This document shows, piece by piece, positions 17,384 through 18,461 of a stretch of 18,461 nt of DNA; the first letter of the stretch is position 1; each line of letters opens with the position of its first letter. The notes beneath the pieces are model-generated. The model was not told the DNA's origin. It saw nothing but the letters and a program-made list of their open reading frames with translations, and searched no databases. The position numbers and the translations under genes are program-made. The stretch comes from Entamoeba invadens IP1 (Eukaryota; Evosea; Mastigamoebida; Endamoebidae), in assembly GCF_000330505.1 (NCBI RefSeq), contig NW_004440432.1, forward strand, positions 230,617 to 249,077. The letters are read 5' to 3'.

Positions 17384-17640
17384 CTTTGCCGCCTTGCATT
17401 TGATTTGACGAAAAAATGCAAAAATCTGCATCATCATCAGAACTCGAAAAATAAAACAAATTTTCAAACAGTGAAGTCATCACCATTGGAAACGAGAGAT
17501 TCAGCTGACCAAAAGCACTCTCCCCACCATCATTCTTTGGTGTGGAAGCATCATGTATCCACGAGACAACTTACAACTCAATCATGAAGTGTGATGTCGA
17601 CATCAGAAAGGACTTGTACGGAAACATCGTTTTGTCTGGT
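17384..17640 (+). pseudogene. Actin pseudogene fragment
   Basis: The reading frame matches the middle-to-late part of actin, roughly residues 215-300 of about 375. It starts with LC-x-x-A-x-D (17384-17404); one base is missing near 17405; then MQKSASSSELEK (17416-17451) is followed by TAA at 17452. VITIGNERF (17476-17502), TGA at 17506, and then the nearly unchanged [20 protein letters not shown] and YGNIVLSG run up to 17640. Spacing is collinear with real actin, so decay is by point changes plus one indel. Similarity stops abruptly at 17640, right at the conserved S-G-G loop, and nothing upstream of 17384 looks like actin. The intact family builds cytoskeletal filaments; this fragment cannot. 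The well-preserved 3' half suggests recent duplication or ongoing gene conversion. Confidence 0.92.
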
Positions 17641-17642
17641 GA

Positions 17643-17800
17643 AATCCAAAAATCAACGACAGACAAGAGAAGGAGAAAGTTGCAAATGAAAAACGAATAA
17701 GCATAATCAAGGCTGTTTGTGCTTGGCTCAATTTAATTATATTCATATTGGTGTTCATTTGGTTTAGTTTTAATATTATTATAATTATTGTTATAATCAA
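17643..17800 (+). other. Coding-like frame with hydrophobic segment adjoining the actin relic
   Basis: In a different frame from the actin relic, an ATG-less open stretch starts directly after its end. It reads [20 protein letters not shown] (charged) and then IIKAVCAWLNLIIFILVFIW (membrane-like). It may be the end of another broken gene with a C-terminal membrane segment. Alternatively, the GTTTGT at 17715-17720 and TAG at 17765-17767 would bound a 53-base intron of typical Entamoeba form, which would remove the hydrophobic part. I cannot choose between these readings. Confidence 0.35.
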
Positions 17801-18461
17801 CCATAATATATATAATAAATTTACTATCAGTTATATTATTCAAATGTTTAATTTTTATAGTTTATTTATAATTAAAATTACTATACAATTCATTATTCTT
17901 TTGTCACGCATTGTATAATGTATCCAAAACTGCTATTTTTCTCGACTTAAATTGATGTTTTATAGCGTTGTTTTGCCATATAAGATAATTATTTTATTGT
18001 TATTGTTGTGTTAATACTATAACAAACAAAAATGATAATAAACAACGGGTTTTTATCGTAATATTTTTTTCTAAAAAAAAGAAAAAAATAAAAAATTTTC
18101 AGTCTCCGGAGGGTTAAAGTGCAAAATAATAGTTGTTTATAACATTGAATTTATTGATTGTAAATAATAACTTTTGTGTAATGATAACTATATTCATAAA
18201 AACAAAAATAAACGATTATCATCATTTTCATTGTGTAACTATTAATTGTACACAATTTTCATTCAACAACTTTTTATTGATAATTACATATAAGAGAGTT
18301 GTTATATACGATAATTTTTTCTTAACCATCGTTTTCTTATTTTTCAAATAAAAAAACATAATTAAACATATTTCCCTAAGTAACACCACAACATTTATTA
18401 TTATCTAAAAAACATGTTTTGATTATTAATTTCAATAATTTAATAACAACAGATGATGTAT
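17801..18461. other. AT-rich right-hand flank
   Basis: No gene is seen. The only notable site is GGAGGGTTAA (18108-18117), the possible partner of TTAACCCTTCGAGGA at 14942-14956 (see findings). Confidence 0.5.

Noticed and set aside
1..18461. tRNA, rRNA or other structured RNA genes
   Set aside because: No B-box/T-loop signature or rRNA-like GC-rich segment was found by eye. Entamoeba tRNAs usually lie in tandem arrays, which are absent here.

Overview
The window looks like a piece of an Entamoeba nuclear genome, most likely E. invadens or a close relative. This is inferred from the sequence without any database search. The supporting signs are very AT-rich intergenic DNA, intron-less genes, very short 5' leaders with an AAAAATC-like initiator next to the ATG, and a TAATT-type polyadenylation motif at or just after stop codons. 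The relics also fit the genus: BspA-type leucine-rich repeats, a TMK-like kinase tail, actin, and TA-inserting DNA transposons.

Layout. At 1-230 is the 3' end of a gene for a probable GPI-anchored surface protein. A pogo/Tigger-type DNA transposon fills 503-2576, with good terminal inverted repeats, a TA duplication and a frameshifted transposase. Two decayed genes follow on the + strand: a BspA-like LRR gene (about 2820-3480) and a gene of unknown family (about 3735-4379). An intact coiled-coil/SPRY gene lies on the - strand (4454-5395). The next 2.7 kb is AT-rich and holds an unrecognised decayed reading frame (7225-7557, - strand) and a 229-bp MITE-like inverted-repeat element (7679-7907). 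An intact divergent Hsp70 follows (8145-9914); it lacks the helical lid and ends in a membrane segment. A decayed protein kinase tail (10307-10580, - strand) and an intact 911-residue Entamoeba-type LRR/solenoid gene (10980-13715, - strand) come next. A 754-bp non-autonomous TA-inserting element sits at 14098-14851. The last 3.6 kb is intergenic-like, with two short coding-looking pockets (15134-15262 +, 15639-15749 -), hairpins, an actin pseudogene fragment (17384-17640) and an adjoining frame rich in hydrophobic residues.

How it fits together. Only three complete intact genes are evident (SPRY, Hsp70 and LRR/solenoid), plus one partial gene. They do not form an obvious pathway. The dominant theme is birth-and-death evolution: at least five relics of protein genes, several from families known to be large in Entamoeba, lie among three mobile-element insertions. 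The most notable intact gene is the tail-anchored, lid-less Hsp70, which would display a chaperone ATPase on the cytosolic face of a membrane.
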